Shown piece by piece: positions 13,499 to 24,263 of a DNA stretch of 64,000 bases. The number at the start of each line of letters is the position of its first letter. Positions within the stretch are counted from its first letter, which is position 1. Source of the stretch: Veillonella parvula. Its GTDB lineage: Bacteria; Bacillota; Negativicutes; Veillonellales; Veillonellaceae. Under the pieces are notes generated by a model that saw nothing but the letters and a program-made list of their open reading frames with translations, made no database searches and had not been told where the DNA came from. The stretch is taken from contig NZ_CP138632.1 of the NCBI RefSeq assembly GCF_036456085.1, forward strand, positions 1,717,001 through 1,781,000. Direction: 5' to 3'. The position numbers and the translations under genes were made by a program.

Positions 13499-13541
13499 AA
13501 AGAACGAAAGTCTACTGTGAAAAGACTTTCGTTCTTTTTTT
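13499..13541 (+). terminator. Rho-independent terminator of the second adhesin
   Basis: A perfect 15-bp stem (13499-13513 with 13523-13537) with a 9-nt loop and a T run to 13541 lies about 100 bases after the stop codon. Confidence 0.93.
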
Positions 13542-13913
13542 GTATTTAACTTCACAAACCTTTCATAATAGTGTATAATACAGAACATATAATTTTAATC
13601 GAAAATTATGAATATGATTAATTTACTATAAAATCATTAGTTTTAGATTATAAGTGTTGTTTGGCCCATTGTAGCAAGGGTTTTTATGATTGAAAATATA
13701 TTTAAATGAGTAAGAAAATCAATTTTTAAAAGAAGTTTAAAGTTCTGAAAATAAATGAGCGAAATGTGAAAAAAATATATTTACATTCATAAACTAATCT
13801 GATATTTTATATGTATAGTAATTAAATTTTTGATGAAAATTTTATTATTTTTAGTGTTTTAGTGTTGGTTTTAGAATCCCTTATAAAACTGTGTGAAAGG
13901 TAGGTACTACTAA
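13542..13913. other. AT-rich intergenic region upstream of the third adhesin
   Basis: No gene is seen. The stretch contains ATTCATAA at 13785-13792 and its complement at 13606-13613, and a GATGAAAATTTTATTATTTT-type segment resembling one before the second adhesin. The ribosome-binding site is the AAAGG/TAGG run at 13896-13904, 9 to 13 bases before the ATG. The promoter could not be assigned. Confidence 0.55.
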
Positions 13914-16900
13914 ATGAATCGTATTTATAGGGTAATTTGGAGTCAGGTACGGGGCGCATATGTCGTTGTATCTGAAATCGCAAAAAGCCATACTCGTGGC
14001 TCCAAAAGCTTTGTTAGTAATTCCGCTAAAGCTTCGGTAAAAGTTGGCTTGGCGGCTATGGTTTTAACCTGCGGTAGTGGGTTGATTTCGGGTGTTGATG
14101 CAGCGCCTAACAGAGGCCTTTCTTTGGCTCCTGGTGAAGGCCCTAGTGATGGTGGGTTTACGTATTTATATCCTAGCCAAAATTCTCCTTATATTCAGAT
14201 GTATGATTACAAAACACCAGGGAATCCAGGACTAGGAAATTTATATACAAATAATAAGGTGTTTGGTATCCAAATCGGTAACAATGCGAATGCTCGTGCT
14301 AATGATGGCTCCGTGTCTGGTATTTCTATCGGTGACTATTCCCAATCTCGTGCGTTGGGTATCGGTTTAGGCCACTATGCTCAATCTGAACAAATCGGTG
14401 CTATTGCTGTTGGTTCTGCTGCGAAGGCAAAAGGCTTTAACTCCTTGGCGATGATGCGTCAAGCCTATGCAGGTGAACAATATGCGGCAGCTATTGGTAC
14501 GGCAGCATCCGCACAAGGTAAAGCGAGCTTGGCTATGGGCCACTCCGCATTAGCAACAGGTGATCAATCCATTGCTATCGGTTCTGCAAATCCTGATCCA
14601 TTAACAGATGCAAAAGGTACACCGTACACAGCATATGACGGAACTACTAATACTCAAGCTAATGCAGCTCGTGCTATTGCTATCGGTCAAGGTGCTAAAT
14701 CAAATACTGATGATAGTATAGCTATGGGTACAGGTGCTAATGTAGCGGCAGGTAGAAATTATAAAGGTGAAAACTTTACTCATGGCATAGCTATCGGCAG
14801 TAATGCCCTTTCTCAGGGAATACAAGGTGTAGCTATCGGTAACGGTGCAGCACATTATCGTGATAATGCGGTTGCTCTTGGTAACAATGCGCAAACTCGT
14901 GCGAAAGATGGCATCGCTATTGGTAATAATGCTGAATCCGGCATTCAAAATGACCCAACTTATAAAGTAAATAACTCCGTTGCTGTAGGTAACTCTGCAC
15001 GTGCTCATGGTGGTTCTGGTGTTGCTCTTGGTAATGATACATATGCATTGGGCGGATCTTCTGTGGCTGCAGGTAATGCGGCATGGGCATTAGGTGAACG
15101 TTCCACAGCTATCGGTAACAATGCTCATTCTGAAGGTTACGGCTCTATTGCTATGGGTCGTGAAGCGAGTGCTTTGAGTACTCAAGATGGAGACAAGAAA
15201 AATGTTGTGGCTATCGGTGATGATGCACAAGCAACTGGCTCCCGTTCTATCGCATTGGGCGTAAGCGCTCAAGCTGGTACATTAGAACGTGTACGTGATA
15301 GCAGAGTTTATAAAGATAACGATCAATTAATCACTCAACTTAAAGCGAAAAAAGAAGTAACTGATGCGGTAGCAATCGGTAGCGAAGCTAGTGTACAAGA
15401 AAACGAAGGTTTAGCTCTCGGTAGCAAAGCAACAGTAAATAATGTTCGTGGCGTTGCATTAGGTGCTAATTCTGCAACAGCTGCCCCTGTAAGCACAGCT
15501 AGTGAAACTATTAATGGTTTAAAATACAACTATGCAGGTGGTACTGCTGATTCCACAGTTAGCGTAGGTAATACTTCTACAAAACGTACAATTACAAACG
15601 TTGCTGCTGGTCGTGTGAATGCACAATCTACAGATGCTATTAATGGTAGCCAATTATATGGCGTTGCTAATGCAGTAGGTAATGTAGCTAACAGCACTAA
15701 GAATATCTTAGGCGGCAATGCTCAGGTTGACCAAAACGGCTCTATCACCATGACTAATATTGGTGATACAGGTAAAAACACTATTCATGAAGCTATCAAA
15801 TCCGCAAATTCTGGTTGGGAACTTCAAGTTAATGGCCAAAAGGTTAAAGATGTAAAAGCTCCAAACCGTACAGTGAACTTTAACGCTGGTAAAAATATTA
15901 AATTAGAAGGCGTCGGAGACAATGTTACGGTTTCAACAGTTGATAATGCAAACTTCAACTCCGTTACAACTGGTAGCGTATCTATGAGCAAAACCGGTAT
16001 CAATGCTGGTGGTTATCAAATTACCAATGTACAATCTGGCGGTGATACATTAACAAATGCGGCTAATATCGGTGATATTTCTCGTATTGCTGCAAAATAC
16101 GATAAATACTTGCAACGTGGTTCTGCAACGTATGAAGCAAACGGTAATGGCAAGATTAACATGACCGGTACAAATGGTTTGACTGCCGAAGTAACAGGTT
16201 TGAAAAACACGTATGTTACATCTGGTACAGTATCCAATGACGGTAAGAGATTGACATTGACACGTAATGACAATCAAACATTCGATGTTGATATCTCTAA
16301 AATCTCTAATGGCCTTTCCAAAACTGACTACCGTTTGATTGCAAACCCTGCAGCAGGTAGCAATGGCGAATATAAAGTAGCTGCTGATGGTAGCATGACA
16401 TTGACTGTTGCTGATGCTGATGGTTCCAACCCTAGACAAGTTAAGTTGACGAACCTTGCTTCTAAAGAGCAACAAGATATCAATACTACTAATATCACAA
16501 ATAACACTAACAAAATCGCTAAAGGCTTAAGCTTCCAAGGCGATAACAATGTTAAAATCAACAAACAACTTGGCGATACTTTAGGTATTACAGGTGGCGC
16601 TACAGGTGCTTTGTCTGACAACAACATCGGTGTTGTAGCTAAAGACGGCAACCTTAATGTTAAGTTGGCAAAAGACCTAACAGGTTTGAATAGCGTAACT
16701 GCAGGTTCTGTTCGCGTAGGTAAACATAGCGACAATAAAAACTATGTAACTGGTTTGGACAATAAAGAATGGAATGTTCAAAACCCTACCATCACATCTG
16801 GTCGTGCAGCAACTGAAGATCAGTTGAAAAAAGTGTCTGATGAAATCAAGACTACTAATGCGGCTAAAACAGATTACCGTTTGATCAACAATGCAAACTC

Positions 16901-19900
16901 TGCAGACGGTTCTTACTCTGTAGAAAACAACAAGGTTGACTTAAAAGTTAAAGATGAAGCTCATCCTAACAACCCTGCTAATACAGTAACAATCAATAAC
17001 ATCGCATCCAAAACTGAATTGGATAAATTGACAGAACGCGCTGTTAAATATGATCTTAATGGTACTACTGTTAATAAAAATAAGGTTACTTTGGAAGGTC
17101 AAGGCGGTACAACAATTACTAACTTGAAAGCTGGTGAAGTATCCTCTACTTCTACAGATGCTGTAAACGGTAGTCAATTACATGATGTGAAAATCGAAGC
17201 AGGTAAACATTCTAAAGTTACTGTTTCCGATGATAACCTCAAATTGACAACTACTCCTGCTACAAGCACTGAAGGTGCTAAATATGATCTTCGTTTGAAC
17301 AACAAAGTGACATTGGGTAGCGGTAATAATCAAGTAGTTCTTGATGGTACAGCAGGTAGAGTAACTGCTAGTGGCGTTGTAATGGGCTCTCAAACTGTTC
17401 AAAATACGAAACATGCAAGCGAAACTGGTAATTATGTAACTAACTTGAGCAATAAGAGCTGGGATTCCACATCTATCGTATCCGGTCGTGCTGCGACTGA
17501 AGATCAGTTGAAAAAAGTAAGTGAACAAATTACTCAACAAGGCAGCAGTGCAACTGACTATCGTCTTGTACGAAACTCCAGCGCTGACGGTTCCTATAAG
17601 GTAAACGACAATGGTGAAGTATCCTTGACTGTAGAGGATAAAAACCATGCAGGCGTTAAAGAGCAAGTTACAATCAATAACATTGCATCCAAGACTTCTG
17701 TAGATAAATTGACAGATCGTGCTGTTAAATATGACATCAATAACGGTGTTGTTGATAAAACTAAGGTAACATTGGAAGGTGCTAATGGTACTACTATTAC
17801 AAATGTAAAAGATGGTGCTGTAACAGCTACATCTACAGATGCTATTAATGGTAGCCAATTGTTCAAGACTAAAGAGGAATTGATCAATAAAGGCATGAAA
17901 TTCGGTGCTGACTCTGGTAATGTAATCAATAAAAAACTTGGCGAACAAGTAAACGTTAAAGGTGGCATTACAGAAGCATCCAAATTGACTGCTGAAGACA
18001 ATATCGGTGTTGTATCCGATGGCTCTAACGACTTGAAAGTTCGTTTGGCTAAAGACCTTAAAGGTTTGAACAGCGTAACTGTAGGCGATACAAAAGTTAC
18101 TTCTAACGGTGTAACTATCAGCAACGGTGCTACAAACAATGCATCTGTATCCCTTACTAAAACTGGCTTGGATAATGGTGGTAACAAGATTACTAACGTT
18201 GCTCGTGGTACAATTGATAGCGATGCAGTAAACTTGGCACAATTGAAAGAAGTATCCAACAGTGCATCTGCAGCAAATACAAAGGTAGCTGAAGGTAAAA
18301 ACATTAAAGTTGATGAAAGCATCGACAATGTAACTAAAGCTAAAACATATACTGTAGGCTTGAAAGATGAAGTAACATTAGGCGCAGGTAACACAGCTAT
18401 CAATATCAACGGTACAACAGGTATCGTGAAAGCTGGCGTTGGCGATAATGCTGTGACTATCAACGGCACAAATGGTACTATCAACTCTGGTAAAGTAACT
18501 ATTAATGGTACTACAGGTACTGTTAACGAATTGACTAACAGAACTTGGAACCCTAAAGCTATTACTAATGGTCAAGCTGCTACAGAAGATCAATTGAAAG
18601 TAGTAGACAATAAAATTGATACTACAAAAACTGAAATCGTAGAAAAAGGCTTGAATTTCCAAGGCGATGCAGGTACTGCAATTCATAAAGACCTTGGTCA
18701 AACATTGAAAATCTCTGGCGGTCAAGCTGACGCATCTAAACTTTCAGAAAATAACATTGGCATAGTTAATAACAACGGCGTATTGAATGTTAAACTTGCG
18801 AAAGACCTTAAAGGTTTGGACAGTGTAACAACTGGTGCTACAACTATTAACAACAACGGTTTGACAATCGGTGGTAACACATTTGTTACAAGCAACGGCT
18901 TCAATGCTAACGATACTCAAATCACAAACGTGAAAGCTGGTACAGAGGATAACCATGCAGTTAACCTTAAACAGTTGAAAGAAGTATCTAACAACGCAGC
19001 GGCAGCTAAAACTGTTGTAAAAGCTGGCAAAAACATCAATGTAACTGATTCTGAAGATCCACTTACTAAAGCTAAGACTTATACAGTTGGTTTACAAGAC
19101 ACAGTAACATTGGGTTCTGGCAATACTGCTGTTAATATCGACGGCACAAAAGGTATTGTGAAAGCCGGCGAAGGCAACAATGCTGTGACTATCAACGGTA
19201 CAAATGGTACTATCAACTCCGGTAAAGTAACTATCAATGGTACTACAGGTACTGTTAACGAATTGACTAACAGAACTTGGAATCCTAATGCTATTACTAA
19301 TGGTCAAGCTGCTACAGAAGATCAATTGAAAGTAGTAGACAATAAAATTGATACTACAAAAACTGAAATCGTAGAAAAAGGCTTGAACTTCCAAGGTGAT
19401 GATGCTACAAGCATTCATAAAGATCTTGGTCAAACATTGAATATTACTGGCGGTCAAGCTGATGCATCTAAACTTTCAGAAAATAACATTGGCGTAGTTA
19501 ATAACAACGGCGTATTGAATGTTAAACTCGCTAAAGAGTTGACTGGCTTAACAAGTGTAACAACTGGTGCTACAACAATTAATAACGAAGGTTTAACAAT
19601 TGGTGGTAAGAAATTCGTTACAGCTAACGGTTTTGATGCTAACAATACACAAATCAAAAACGTAAAAGCTGGTACTGACGGCAATGATGCAGTTAACTTG
19701 AATCAATTGAACGAAGTTAAAAATGCATCCAACACTACAGTTGAAGGTAGCGAAAACATCAATGTTGATTCCACAGTAGATCCTAATACACAAGCTAAAA
19801 CTTACAAAGTAGCATTGAAAGACAATGTAACCTTGGGTTCTGGCAATAATGCAATCAACATCAATGGTACTACAGGTATTATAAAAGCTGGTGACGGTGC

Positions 19901-22900
19901 TAATGCTGTGACTATCAATGGTACAAACGGCACTATCAACTCCGGTAAAGTGACTGTTAACGGTGCTGCTGGTACTGTAAACAACTTGACAAACATCACT
20001 TGGGATGGCAAAAACTTCACAAGTGGTCAAGCTGCAACAGAAGACCAATTGAAAATTGTTGATAAGAAAATCACTGACAACAGCACTGATTTGACTAAGA
20101 AAGGCTTGAACTTCCAAGCTGATTCTGGCGAATTAATTCATAAAGATCTTGGTCAAACATTAGATGTTGTAGGTGGCATTACTGAGAAATCTAAATTGTC
20201 CGACAACAACATCGGTGTAGTATCTGAAAATGGTAAGTTGAATGTTAAACTTGCAAAAGATTTAACAGGCTTGAACAGTGTAACAACGGGTCAAACAACT
20301 ATCAATAATGATGGCTTGACAATCAACAACAAACAATTCGTTACAGCAAATGGCTTCAATGCTAACAATACACAAATCAAAAACGTAACTGCTGGTGTAG
20401 AAGACAACGATGCTGTTAACGTTAAACAATTGAACGATGTAAAAGCTGCATCTAATACAAAAGTAGAAGGTAGCAAAAACATCAATGTTGATGAAACTGT
20501 AGATACTGTAACAAAAGCTAAAACTTACACAGTTGCATTGAAAGACACTGTAACATTAGGTTCCGGTAACACAGCTGTTAACATTGACGGTACAAAAGGT
20601 ATCGTAAAAGCTGGCGACGGCACTAATGCAGTAACTATCAATGGCGTGACAGGCAATATCAATGCAGGTAAAGTTCTTGTTAACGGTGCAAACGGTACTG
20701 TAAACAACTTGACTAACACAACTTGGGATCCTGCAAACATCACAAGTGGTCAAGCTGCAACAGAAGACCAATTGAAAATTGTTGATAAGAAAATCACTGA
20801 CAACAGCACTGACTTGACTAAGAAAGGCTTGAACTTCCAAGCTGACTCTGGCGAATTAATTCATAAAGACCTTGGTCAAACATTGGATGTTGTAGGTGGC
20901 ATTTCTGATAAAGCTAAATTGTCTGATGGCAATATCGGTGTTGTATCCGAAAACGGTAAGTTGAATGTTAAACTTGCAAAAGACTTAACAAACTTGAACA
21001 GCGTAACAACTGGTCAAACAACTATCAACAACGATGGCTTGACAATCAACAACAAACAATTCGTTACAGCAAATGGTTTCAACGCTAACAATACGCAAAT
21101 CAAAAACGTAATTGCTGGTGTAGAAGATAATGATGCTGTTAACGTTAAACAATTGAACGATGTAAAAGCTGCATCTAATACAAAAGTAGAAGGTAGCAAA
21201 AACATCGACGTTGATGAAGCTGTAAATCCAACTACAAAAGCTAAAACTTACACAGTTGCATTGAAAGATACTGTAACATTAGGTTCCGGTAACACAGCAG
21301 TTAACATCGACGGTACAAAAGGTATCGTAAAAGCTGGCGACGGCACTAATGCAGTAACTATCAATGGCGTAAACAGCACAATTAATGCTGGTAAAGTAGC
21401 AATTGATGGCGTAACAGGTAACATCAATGCAGGTAAAGTTCTAGTTAACGGTGCGAACGGTACTGTAAACAACTTGACTAACATTACTTGGGATCCTGCA
21501 CATATCACAAGCGGTCAAGCTGCAACAGAAGATCAATTGAAAGTTGTAGATAACAAAATTGATAAGAACACTGAAAACTTGACTAAGAAAGGCTTGAACT
21601 TCCAAGCTGATTCTGGCGAAGTAATCCATAAAGATCTTGGTCAAACATTGGATGTTGTAGGTGGCATTACTGATAAAGCTAAATTGTCTGACAACAATAT
21701 TGGTGTGGTATCCGAAAACGGTAAGTTGAATGTTAAACTTGCAAAAGATTTAACAGGCTTGAACAGTGTAACAACTGGTCAAACAACAATCAACAACAAT
21801 GGCTTGACAATTGGTGGTAATACATTTGTTACAAACAATGGTTTCAATGCAAACAATACACAAATCAAAAATGTTAAAGCTGGTACAGAAGATAGTGATG
21901 CTGTCAACCTTAAACAATTGAATGAAGTAAAAGCTGCGTCCGATACTAAGGTAAAAGGTAGCAAGAACATTCATGTTGAAGAAGAAATCAACGATCTTAC
22001 AAAAGCTAAAACATACACTGTAAACTTGAAAGATACAGTGACATTGGGCTCCGGTAGTACATCAGTTCATTTCGATGGTACAACAGGTATCATTAGAGCT
22101 GGCGAAGGTGCTAATGCTGTAAATATCAATGGTACAAACGGTACAATCAACTCCGGTAAGGTAACTATCAACGGTGGTTCTGGTACTGTTAACGATTTGA
22201 CTAACAGAACTTGGGATCCTAATAAGATTACTAATGGTCAAGCTGCGACAGAAGATCAATTGAAAGTTGTAGACAACAAAATTGATAAAAATACTGAAGA
22301 CTTGACTAAGAAAGGCTTGAACTTCAAAGGCGACTCCGGTGAAGCTATCCATAAAGACCTTGGTCAAACATTGGAACTTAAAGGTGGCGAAGCTGATGCT
22401 TCTAAACTTTCAAATGGTAACATTGGCGTAGTTAATGAAAACGGCAACTTGAACGTTAAACTCGCTAAGAATCTTAAAGGTCTTGATTCCGTAACTGTTG
22501 GTTCCGATCCAAGCAAACAAGTTGTTCTTGATAATAAAGGCGTGTCCGTAGGCGGTAAAACATACATTTCTAACGAAGGCTTAAACGCAAATAATCAAAA
22601 GATTACTAACGTGGCAGCTGGTGTAAATGATACAGATGCAGTTAACGTTCAACAGTTGAAGAGCAGCATGGCGGCAGCAACTACAACAGTGAAAGCTGGC
22701 GATAGCGGCAATACAACTGTAACATCTACAACAAATGCGGATAAGTCCAAAACATACACTGTAGATATCAAAAAAGACTTGAACTTACGTAGTGTAACTA
22801 CAACTACAGACGATCAACAACACTCCACTTTAACAAACGGTAGAGGTGTTACAAGCACTGATACATTTGGTAATAAGACTACTCTTACTGCAGATAATGT

Positions 22901-24173
22901 GAAAGTATCTGATAGTCAAAATAATACAACTCAAACAACAGCTAAAGGTGTACTTGTAGATAATCCAACTAAGGCCACTGAGTTGACTGTTGACGGTGTT
23001 GTAACTACTGACAAAAAGACTAAGAGAACAAGCACAACTGCAGATGGTGTGGTTGTTACATCTGGCATGGGTAGTACTAAAGTAACTACTACTGTTAGCA
23101 GCAACGGTGTTGCAATTACTACTCCTCCAGCAGGTCAAGGGTCCCCTAAAGATGGTACTGGTGCAGTAACATTGACTAAGGACGGCTTGAACAATGGTGG
23201 CAATAAAGTTGTTAACATGGCAAGTGGTTATGGCGAAGGCGAAGATATCAACAATATTGCTGATAATAGCAGCAGCTTAACAAATGGTGCTAACATCGGC
23301 GACTTGAAAAAAGGTATCGATGGCCTTAAGAAAGCTGGCTTAGACTTTGCAGGTGACAAAGGTGAATTCCATCGTAACTTAGGTGAAAAAGTAACCGTTA
23401 AAGGTGGCGTTACTGATGAAAGCAAACTTTCCTCTGCAAACAATATCGGTGTTATTTCCGATAACAACGGCAGCTTGAATGTTCGTTTGGCAAAAGATAT
23501 TACTGGTATCAACTCCATTACAACTATGGATAACTCCGGTCATACAACTGTAACAAACGGTAATGGTATCACAATCAAAAATAATGGTGGTGGCAGCGTA
23601 TCCTTAACAAGCTCTGGTTTGAATAACGGTGGTAATAAGATTACTAACGTAGCACCAGGTGAAATTAGCTCCACTTCTACTGATGCTGTTAATGGTTCCC
23701 AACTTAATCGTGTTGCAAACAGCATGAATAATGTTGTAAAAGAAGTTCGTCAAGTTGGTGCTTTATCCTCCGCGTTGTCTGCATTGAAACCTATGGCTTA
23801 TGATCCTTACGAACCTACTCAAATCATGGCAGGTTATGGTAACTACCGTGGTGACTCCGCATTGGCATTAGGCGTGGCTCATTACAAAAATGAATCCATG
23901 ATGTTACATGCTGGCGTAGCTTGGGCGGGTAGCAATAGCCATATGATGGCAAATGCTGGTGTAACTTGGAAAGTAGGCAACAGAGACGGTGAAGCAGAAA
24001 CTGCAGATCGTTATCGTAAAGGACCTATCAGTTCTACATATGCAATGCAACGTGAACTTGCTGCAATGAAAGCTGAAAATCAAGGATTAAAAGGTGAAGT
24101 AGCTGATTTGAAAGCTGAAAATGAACAAATGAAAGCTAATATTGCTGCAATGATGGCAAGACTAGGTTTATAA
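13914..24173 (+). CDS. Giant trimeric autotransporter adhesin (YadA-like), 3419 aa
   Basis: A second intact YadA-type surface adhesin. It opens with an ESPR signal peptide (MNRIYRVIWS) of about 60-65 residues. A large head of AIG-type repeats covers about residues 120-520 and is longer than that of the preceding adhesin. The neck DAINGSQLY follows near residue 570. The stalk is dominated by six modules of about 241 codons starting at 18648. A Thr/Ser-rich, less repetitive segment (about 22780-23130) precedes the last stalk unit. The anchor motif (LSALKPMAYDPYEPTQIMAG and following strands) ends near 23978. A 64-residue tail follows with the same pattern as its neighbours (RYRKGPISST, then a MKAEN-rich coiled coil). 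There is no terminator of the usual kind directly downstream, so it may be co-transcribed with the small secreted protein at 24264. The ligand is unknown. Confidence 0.95.
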   Translation: MNRIYRVIWSQVRGAYVVVSEIAKSHTRGSKSFVSNSAKASVKVGLAAMVLTCGSGLISGVDAAPNRGLSLAPGEGPSDGGFTYLYPSQNSPYIQMYDYKTPGNPGLGNLYTNNKVFGIQIGNNANARANDGSVSGISIGDYSQSRALGIGLGHYAQSEQIGAIAVGSAAKAKGFNSLAMMRQAYAGEQYAAAIGTAASAQGKASLAMGHSALATGDQSIAIGSANPDPLTDAKGTPYTAYDGTTNTQANAARAIAIGQGAKSNTDDSIAMGTGANVAAGRNYKGENFTHGIAIGSNALSQGIQGVAIGNGAAHYRDNAVALGNNAQTRAKDGIAIGNNAESGIQNDPTYKVNNSVAVGNSARAHGGSGVALGNDTYALGGSSVAAGNAAWALGERSTAIGNNAHSEGYGSIAMGREASALSTQDGDKKNVVAIGDDAQATGSRSIALGVSAQAGTLERVRDSRVYKDNDQLITQLKAKKEVTDAVAIGSEASVQENEGLALGSKATVNNVRGVALGANSATAAPVSTASETINGLKYNYAGGTADSTVSVGNTSTKRTITNVAAGRVNAQSTDAINGSQLYGVANAVGNVANSTKNILGGNAQVDQNGSITMTNIGDTGKNTIHEAIKSANSGWELQVNGQKVKDVKAPNRTVNFNAGKNIKLEGVGDNVTVSTVDNANFNSVTTGSVSMSKTGINAGGYQITNVQSGGDTLTNAANIGDISRIAAKYDKYLQRGSATYEANGNGKINMTGTNGLTAEVTGLKNTYVTSGTVSNDGKRLTLTRNDNQTFDVDISKISNGLSKTDYRLIANPAAGSNGEYKVAADGSMTLTVADADGSNPRQVKLTNLASKEQQDINTTNITNNTNKIAKGLSFQGDNNVKINKQLGDTLGITGGATGALSDNNIGVVAKDGNLNVKLAKDLTGLNSVTAGSVRVGKHSDNKNYVTGLDNKEWNVQNPTITSGRAATEDQLKKVSDEIKTTNAAKTDYRLINNANSADGSYSVENNKVDLKVKDEAHPNNPANTVTINNIASKTELDKLTERAVKYDLNGTTVNKNKVTLEGQGGTTITNLKAGEVSSTSTDAVNGSQLHDVKIEAGKHSKVTVSDDNLKLTTTPATSTEGAKYDLRLNNKVTLGSGNNQVVLDGTAGRVTASGVVMGSQTVQNTKHASETGNYVTNLSNKSWDSTSIVSGRAATEDQLKKVSEQITQQGSSATDYRLVRNSSADGSYKVNDNGEVSLTVEDKNHAGVKEQVTINNIASKTSVDKLTDRAVKYDINNGVVDKTKVTLEGANGTTITNVKDGAVTATSTDAINGSQLFKTKEELINKGMKFGADSGNVINKKLGEQVNVKGGITEASKLTAEDNIGVVSDGSNDLKVRLAKDLKGLNSVTVGDTKVTSNGVTISNGATNNASVSLTKTGLDNGGNKITNVARGTIDSDAVNLAQLKEVSNSASAANTKVAEGKNIKVDESIDNVTKAKTYTVGLKDEVTLGAGNTAININGTTGIVKAGVGDNAVTINGTNGTINSGKVTINGTTGTVNELTNRTWNPKAITNGQAATEDQLKVVDNKIDTTKTEIVEKGLNFQGDAGTAIHKDLGQTLKISGGQADASKLSENNIGIVNNNGVLNVKLAKDLKGLDSVTTGATTINNNGLTIGGNTFVTSNGFNANDTQITNVKAGTEDNHAVNLKQLKEVSNNAAAAKTVVKAGKNINVTDSEDPLTKAKTYTVGLQDTVTLGSGNTAVNIDGTKGIVKAGEGNNAVTINGTNGTINSGKVTINGTTGTVNELTNRTWNPNAITNGQAATEDQLKVVDNKIDTTKTEIVEKGLNFQGDDATSIHKDLGQTLNITGGQADASKLSENNIGVVNNNGVLNVKLAKELTGLTSVTTGATTINNEGLTIGGKKFVTANGFDANNTQIKNVKAGTDGNDAVNLNQLNEVKNASNTTVEGSENINVDSTVDPNTQAKTYKVALKDNVTLGSGNNAININGTTGIIKAGDGANAVTINGTNGTINSGKVTVNGAAGTVNNLTNITWDGKNFTSGQAATEDQLKIVDKKITDNSTDLTKKGLNFQADSGELIHKDLGQTLDVVGGITEKSKLSDNNIGVVSENGKLNVKLAKDLTGLNSVTTGQTTINNDGLTINNKQFVTANGFNANNTQIKNVTAGVEDNDAVNVKQLNDVKAASNTKVEGSKNINVDETVDTVTKAKTYTVALKDTVTLGSGNTAVNIDGTKGIVKAGDGTNAVTINGVTGNINAGKVLVNGANGTVNNLTNTTWDPANITSGQAATEDQLKIVDKKITDNSTDLTKKGLNFQADSGELIHKDLGQTLDVVGGISDKAKLSDGNIGVVSENGKLNVKLAKDLTNLNSVTTGQTTINNDGLTINNKQFVTANGFNANNTQIKNVIAGVEDNDAVNVKQLNDVKAASNTKVEGSKNIDVDEAVNPTTKAKTYTVALKDTVTLGSGNTAVNIDGTKGIVKAGDGTNAVTINGVNSTINAGKVAIDGVTGNINAGKVLVNGANGTVNNLTNITWDPAHITSGQAATEDQLKVVDNKIDKNTENLTKKGLNFQADSGEVIHKDLGQTLDVVGGITDKAKLSDNNIGVVSENGKLNVKLAKDLTGLNSVTTGQTTINNNGLTIGGNTFVTNNGFNANNTQIKNVKAGTEDSDAVNLKQLNEVKAASDTKVKGSKNIHVEEEINDLTKAKTYTVNLKDTVTLGSGSTSVHFDGTTGIIRAGEGANAVNINGTNGTINSGKVTINGGSGTVNDLTNRTWDPNKITNGQAATEDQLKVVDNKIDKNTEDLTKKGLNFKGDSGEAIHKDLGQTLELKGGEADASKLSNGNIGVVNENGNLNVKLAKNLKGLDSVTVGSDPSKQVVLDNKGVSVGGKTYISNEGLNANNQKITNVAAGVNDTDAVNVQQLKSSMAAATTTVKAGDSGNTTVTSTTNADKSKTYTVDIKKDLNLRSVTTTTDDQQHSTLTNGRGVTSTDTFGNKTTLTADNVKVSDSQNNTTQTTAKGVLVDNPTKATELTVDGVVTTDKKTKRTSTTADGVVVTSGMGSTKVTTTVSSNGVAITTPPAGQGSPKDGTGAVTLTKDGLNNGGNKVVNMASGYGEGEDINNIADNSSSLTNGANIGDLKKGIDGLKKAGLDFAGDKGEFHRNLGEKVTVKGGVTDESKLSSANNIGVISDNNGSLNVRLAKDITGINSITTMDNSGHTTVTNGNGITIKNNGGGSVSLTSSGLNNGGNKITNVAPGEISSTSTDAVNGSQLNRVANSMNNVVKEVRQVGALSSALSALKPMAYDPYEPTQIMAGYGNYRGDSALALGVAHYKNESMMLHAGVAWAGSNSHMMANAGVTWKVGNRDGEAETADRYRKGPISSTYAMQRELAAMKAENQGLKGEVADLKAENEQMKANIAAMMARLGL
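18648..22700 (+). repeat. Six tandem stalk modules of about 723 bp
   Basis: Modules begin with the GLNFQ/GLNFK codons at 18648, 19380, 20103, 20826, 21591 and 22314. The spacings are 732, 723, 723, 765 and 723 bp, all multiples of three. The 765-bp module differs from 723 by 42 bp, one extra 14-residue INAGKVAIDGVTG-type minirepeat near 21366-21430. Confidence 0.88.
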
Positions 24174-24193
24174 TACGTTCATGCTGAACATTA

Positions 24194-24230
24194 CGGGTTG
24201 AGGATTCCCTTTTGGGGGTCCTCTCACCCG
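24194..24230 (+). other. Strong hairpin between adhesin and small secreted protein gene
   Basis: A GC-rich imperfect hairpin (CGGGT, GAGGA and CCC pairing around a TTTT loop, with one small internal loop) follows the adhesin stop by 20 bases. No T tract follows it, so it is a poor intrinsic terminator. It could stabilise the 3' end of a processed transcript or reduce read-through into 24264. Confidence 0.5.
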
Positions 24231-24263
24231 ATTTAATTCGTTGATAGAAAAGAGGAATATATA

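Noticed and set aside
17178-18242. Long antisense reading frame (354 codons) opposite the third adhesin, with many similar ones across 1-24173
   Set aside because: The repetitive, biased codon use of the adhesins leaves the other strand open. The translations are low-complexity and have no ribosome-binding site.
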